DNA of 8,697 bases from Thermoplasmatales archaeon (GTDB lineage Archaea; Thermoplasmatota; JASEFT01; JAUWIS01), in contig JASEEW010000075.1 of assembly GCA_030019485.1 (NCBI GenBank), forward strand, positions 1 through 8,697, in the 5' to 3' direction. Positions within the stretch are counted from its first letter, which is position 1. Each line of letters starts with the position of its first letter. The notes under the pieces were generated by a model. The model ran no database searches. It had not been told where the DNA came from and saw only the letters and a list, made by a program, of their open reading frames with translations. Position numbers and translations under genes: made by a program. This document shows positions 7,001 through 8,697 of the stretch, one piece after another.

Positions 7001-8423
7001 TGTCCTCTATTGTGAACCCGTCTCTGATTATTGGTGCATAGAAATAATGACATTTGTCTATGATCCATATTCTTTCTAATGTTCTTGTAATTGTAAGCAT
7101 GTTTTCTATATTAACCAATGAGGGATCAATTCCTGCATAGCAGAGATATGTGCTTGCATACTCATTAGCATCCAGATACCACCAAGATGTGCCATCCTCA
7201 CTTCTGGCATAAAGAACATGATCCACACTGAGTGTTTTTTCTATCCAACCAACAGATATTTCTCCGTTTAGATATATTTTTGGGTTAACAGAATCATAAC
7301 TTGTAGAGCTAACCCTTACTATATTTCCAAACTCAACACCTGTTATCGCATTTTTAATGTGCTGAAGAGTAGTTTTAAAATGCTGGATGGATTTATCAAA
7401 TTCATAGTCCCGCATGTATTCTAATGCATTATCATATTCTTCTTTTGCCTTTTCAAAATGGGTGTTTTTTACTAATAATTGATTCTTAACAATATTGTCT
7501 ATTGCATCTTTAACAGTAATCATCAGCCAGCACCTAATTTCAAACGTGCTAGCACCTTCTTCCTCTGATTTTTCAAGATGATCGATAGCCTTTTTGGTGT
7601 TATCAAAAGATTTCTCTAATCTATCATTCTCAGAACTGTTTACTTTTTCCAATGCCTTGTTTAATTCATCCTTTGATTTTTTCAACTCATTTAACACCTT
7701 TTTGTTGGTTGTATCATCTATTAATGCTTGAACATCATTGAGTGCTTTCTGAATATTCTCAACATAGTTTTCTGGTATCCATTCTCCTTTCGCTTTTAAA
7801 GATTTCTTGTATGCCTGCTTAAACTGCTCAATAGCATCCTCATATTTCTCCTCAGTACTTTCATCATTATCCAGAAATTCTATTGCCTTATAATAGTGTT
7901 CCCAAGATTTTTGGACATAACTATTGTTAAAATCCACTAAAGACTGCGAATAAAGAATATTACACTTAGTAAAATCTTTTACGGAATTATACAAAATACT
8001 CACTATATCCCCTGTTTCAGCACTACTTTGCTGAAGATTTTGTATAGCATGCTTAACAGATTCAAATGATTCCTCATACTCTTGCGTTATTGTAAGATTT
8101 AATGCATCATTTATATTTTCCATAGATTTCTCAGCTTTTGTATCTTTATCTCTAATTGCCTGGGTTTCCCTTATTGCTAACTTTAGTTGAATCTTAAAAT
8201 TTTCTGTTTTATCATTTGTGTAGAAAATATCGTAATTTGAAACATTTTCCTGCCAGACAAGATGAATATATTCGTCTTTAGATGAGTTTGGATTTAGGCT
8301 CTCAATTTCAATTCCTTCCTCATCCTCACCGCTACCAACATTTATTGCTACTATTGTCATTGATGAAAGGATCATTCCAACAACCAACATGATACCCAAT
8401 ATTTTGTTTAAATCTCTAATCAT
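4044..8423 (-). CDS. Giant secreted modular protein with CARDB, PKD, CUB-like and DUF6345-like domains
   Basis: 1459 residues. Starting at ATG 8423 (GAGGT at 8430-8434, 6 nt upstream), residues 8-28 form a signal peptide or anchor. Then, in order: a sialidase/BNR-like fragment IHLVWQENVSNYDIFYTN (53-70); a charged helical region (about 75-362) with KAxEHLEK-like repeats; a second BNR-like fragment (about 367-415); a less clear region and Pro-rich linker to 518; a CARDB domain (about 519-622); a MAM-like jelly-roll (about 643-797) ending GWYIDEVNV; a discoidin/F5-8C-like domain (about 801-936); a PKD domain (about 941-1023, SWSWDFGDGS); two tandem CUB-like domains (about 1036-1127 and 1132-1222); and a C-terminal DUF6345-like domain (about 1228-1459). 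The last has His1299-Gly1300 after a hydrophobic strand and Cys1354 after another, as in clan CD cysteine peptidases. The other modules are typical adhesion or carbohydrate/protein-binding folds, so it probably acts at the cell surface. The enzymatic role is inference; no C-terminal anchor or sorting signal is seen. Confidence 0.88.
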   Translation of the reverse strand: MIRDLNKILGIMLVVGMILSSMTIVAINVGSGEDEEGIEIESLNPNSSKDEYIHLVWQENVSNYDIFYTNDKTENFKIQLKLAIRETQAIRDKDTKAEKSMENINDALNLTITQEYEESFESVKHAIQNLQQSSAETGDIVSILYNSVKDFTKCNILYSQSLVDFNNSYVQKSWEHYYKAIEFLDNDESTEEKYEDAIEQFKQAYKKSLKAKGEWIPENYVENIQKALNDVQALIDDTTNKKVLNELKKSKDELNKALEKVNSSENDRLEKSFDNTKKAIDHLEKSEEEGASTFEIRCWLMITVKDAIDNIVKNQLLVKNTHFEKAKEEYDNALEYMRDYEFDKSIQHFKTTLQHIKNAITGVEFGNIVRVSSTSYDSVNPKIYLNGEISVGWIEKTLSVDHVLYARSEDGTSWWYLDANEYASTYLCYAGIDPSLVNIENMLTITRTLERIWIIDKCHYFYAPIIRDGFTIEDRRVYAPLNDPYLIIYDGRYEPILIGDKKFYIICGGPHPLPPPKAPDLIIVDITYSPSYPVIGQTTTLTINVENIGDASASNIEVAVYDGDILLRSNTIEHLDPCLSTQISIPYTFSSIGTHIITAIADPNNNIKEGDESNNKMTKNIDVATQSLALPRGAGAVTMISSDNFDDGNANGWTLSGLWHVTSYRKHSVSYSLVYNQESSHNYNTGSRTYGSAEFSVDLSDASTATLTFQTWWEHESCSYEGYDFVYDSMDVDIYDSYWHNLWHRDCDNGPSQSDWHQESIDISAYTGGNVKIRFNFDSVDHDYNWFEGWYIDEVNVAAGWTLTNIKSSATPSSSGGGSGTCGPVSMIDGDIGTFCWVSAGSSPGTAYFQLEWSSAHTIKHIDIDTRSGSRTCNVDSIQYWGGSSWVTVGSAIGKTDDWSFSFGGVSTTKIRLYGAYATGSQASNPLIYEWDVWATGGTNNPPTASFTYAPSSPTVDDTIQFTDQSTDSDGYVASWSWDFGDGSTSTSQNPTHKYSSAGTYTVTLTVVDDDGGAASYSETIDVLGVTYFMQEWSLDSPHNCPNNYDKTWNITRPGASWLSIRFSKIDVENYWDYVYVYDKNDNLIACKTGSYTNTYVSTHSDKVKIRLVTSSSVNSWGFRMDRVRWTVPAIESPHDYPNNYDNTWTITESRSNKMRLCFSKIDVEKNYDYVYLYDKNNNQQWSYTGSDTWKYSPWINGDTIKIRLDTDDSVKRYGFYVWSVECEPKTYDYGTFAIKNYRDGSQLRQAFDVVDVCEQRLWLDGATDACWIKNFDKRGHDIWRDDFGYTIDNADFVVSISHGYTVYKPFDTDSAIGLWDYGNTDLWDNNDDDWVDDDDISWRGGWNSVKWTLILQCDILRDSERAEWGGACLEGTHGICGYWGAGIPDEGTINVFFDYAINYKSTMYTAWYHSTMDTWTQPGIIMAESSTQIYDHFPGEGTLYSASNDNYHSYIKWGEDIW
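4761..5321 (-). repeat. Tandem duplicated CUB-like domains within the giant protein
   Basis: Residues 1036-1127 and 1132-1222 align throughout. Shared landmarks are SPH.xPNNYDxTW.IT, FSKIDVE, YDYVYxYDKN, a TGS turn, KIRL and a GF near the end. The similarity is also visible in the DNA: the two TAATTATGACAA-type segments near 5000 and 5290 are nearly identical. This suggests an internal duplication followed by divergence. Confidence 0.8.
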
Positions 8424-8446
8424 CTTACTACCTCGACAGTGTATAA

Positions 8447-8459
8447 GAGAGAGAGAGAG
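8447..8459. repeat. (GA)n dinucleotide tract before the giant protein gene
   Basis: A run of six and a half GA units on the plus strand (CT on the coding strand) lies 24-36 nt upstream of the ATG at 8423, between the candidate TATA box and the Shine-Dalgarno site. It lies outside the chosen coding region, but inside it if the upstream ATG at 8462 is used. Length changes would alter promoter spacing; whether they happen is unknown. Confidence 0.7.
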
Positions 8460-8460
8460 C

Positions 8461-8468
8461 ATAAAGTT
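8461..8468 (-). promoter_or_regulatory. Candidate TATA box of the secreted-protein operon
   Basis: Read on the minus strand this is AACTTTAT, about 40 nt upstream of ATG 8423. It would place the transcript start near 8438, leaving a short leader containing GAGGT at 8430-8434. The match to an archaeal TATA box is only fair. The same short gap must also hold the promoter of the divergent plus-strand gene. Confidence 0.35.
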
Positions 8469-8502
8469 TTCGGTGCGGGGGACTTTGGGACAAAATTAAC
8501 CA

Positions 8503-8697
8503 ATGCGTGATCTATTCTTTGGACAGAATCACCGTATCATCCTTGATAAGCATTACCCTCCTTTTGTGTATTACTGTGGAATATTGTCTCAAAAATTGGA
8601 GGATCATGGACACGTTTTTTTGATGAACAATGATTACACCCGTATAGAGTTTTATGTGAGGAATCTTATCAAGCAATCCCCTGCGACGATAATGATA
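8503..8697 (+). CDS. Partial CDS, possible cobalamin-binding/radical SAM-type N-terminus
   Basis: From ATG 8503 the frame stays open for 65 codons to the window edge; an in-frame stop at 8497 limits the upstream end. The product starts MRDLFFGQNHRIILDKHYPP and continues with GILSQKLEDHGH and a stretch ending QSPATIMI. A β-strand, a PP turn, a helix ending in LEDHGH, a second strand, and a helix ending in a hydrophobic strand resemble the Rossmann-like B12-binding domain that precedes many radical SAM enzymes. The DxHxxG cobalamin ligand motif is not seen in the part visible, and no CxxxCxxC motif is within the fragment, so the assignment is tentative. No good Shine-Dalgarno site precedes the ATG, so the transcript may be leaderless or short-leadered. 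It is divergent from the secreted-protein operon, with 79 nt between the two starts. Confidence 0.6.
   Translation, partial: MRDLFFGQNHRIILDKHYPPFVYYCGILSQKLEDHGHVFLMNNDYTRIEFYVRNLIKQSPATIMI

Noticed and set aside
8424..8462. Longer N-terminus of the giant protein from ATG 8462
   Set aside because: The extra 13 residues come largely from the CT-repeat tract, lack a Shine-Dalgarno site, and would push the signal peptide inward; ATG 8423 has GAGGT at the right distance.
8512..8553. Minus-strand 13-codon frame preceded by a strong AGGAGGG-type site
   Set aside because: It encodes only MLIKDDTVILSKE, and the apparent Shine-Dalgarno site is explained by the Pro-Pro codons of the opposite-strand frame starting at 8503.
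1..8697. tRNA, rRNA, insertion sequence or integrase remnants
   Set aside because: I saw no cloverleaf, rRNA-like sequence, transposase motif or attachment-site duplication on either strand.

Overview
The window looks like an AT-rich archaeal chromosome segment, most likely euryarchaeal in the broad sense; the lineage cannot be fixed from sequence alone. The evidence is TATA-like boxes upstream of genes, GAGGTGA-type Shine-Dalgarno sites, one apparently leaderless gene, a membrane M50 protease with two CBS domains, and a very large secreted protein carrying CARDB, PKD and CUB-like modules, a mix common in archaeal surface proteins.

Layout, left to right. Positions 1-310 hold no convincing gene. 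Positions 68-307 hold a dense set of perfect or near-perfect inverted repeats: four short-loop hairpins enclosed by an outer 9-bp stem, with one further palindrome on each side. A plus-strand DNA methyltransferase follows (332-1198, probable TTG start), then a very small basic protein of 41 residues (1245-1370). Convergent to these is a minus-strand block running from 8423 down to 1454. In transcription order it encodes a 1459-residue secreted modular protein (8423-4044), a 292-residue secreted PepSY-like protein (4033-3155), a 180-residue four-helix membrane protein (3134-2592), and the M50/CBS protease (2557-1454). The first three are tightly spaced and are very probably one operon. The protease has its own TATA-like box in a 34-bp gap. 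At the right edge an open reading frame missed by complete-ORF callers starts at 8503 on the plus strand and runs off the end; it is divergent from the operon.

The most interesting unit is the operon. The big protein ends in a domain resembling the poorly characterised DUF6345 family. It contains a hydrophobic strand ending in His-Gly and, 55 residues later, a second ending in Gln-Cys, the spacing and form of a caspase/gingipain-like (clan CD) catalytic dyad. The next gene encodes a separate secreted PepSY-like protein, the kind of domain often found as a protease propeptide. The third is an integral membrane protein. A secreted cysteine peptidase with a propeptide or inhibitor supplied in trans is a testable inference, not a demonstrated function. 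The second item of note is the nested hairpin cluster before the methyltransferase, which has internally related arms and looks like a structured element rather than a terminator or CRISPR array.
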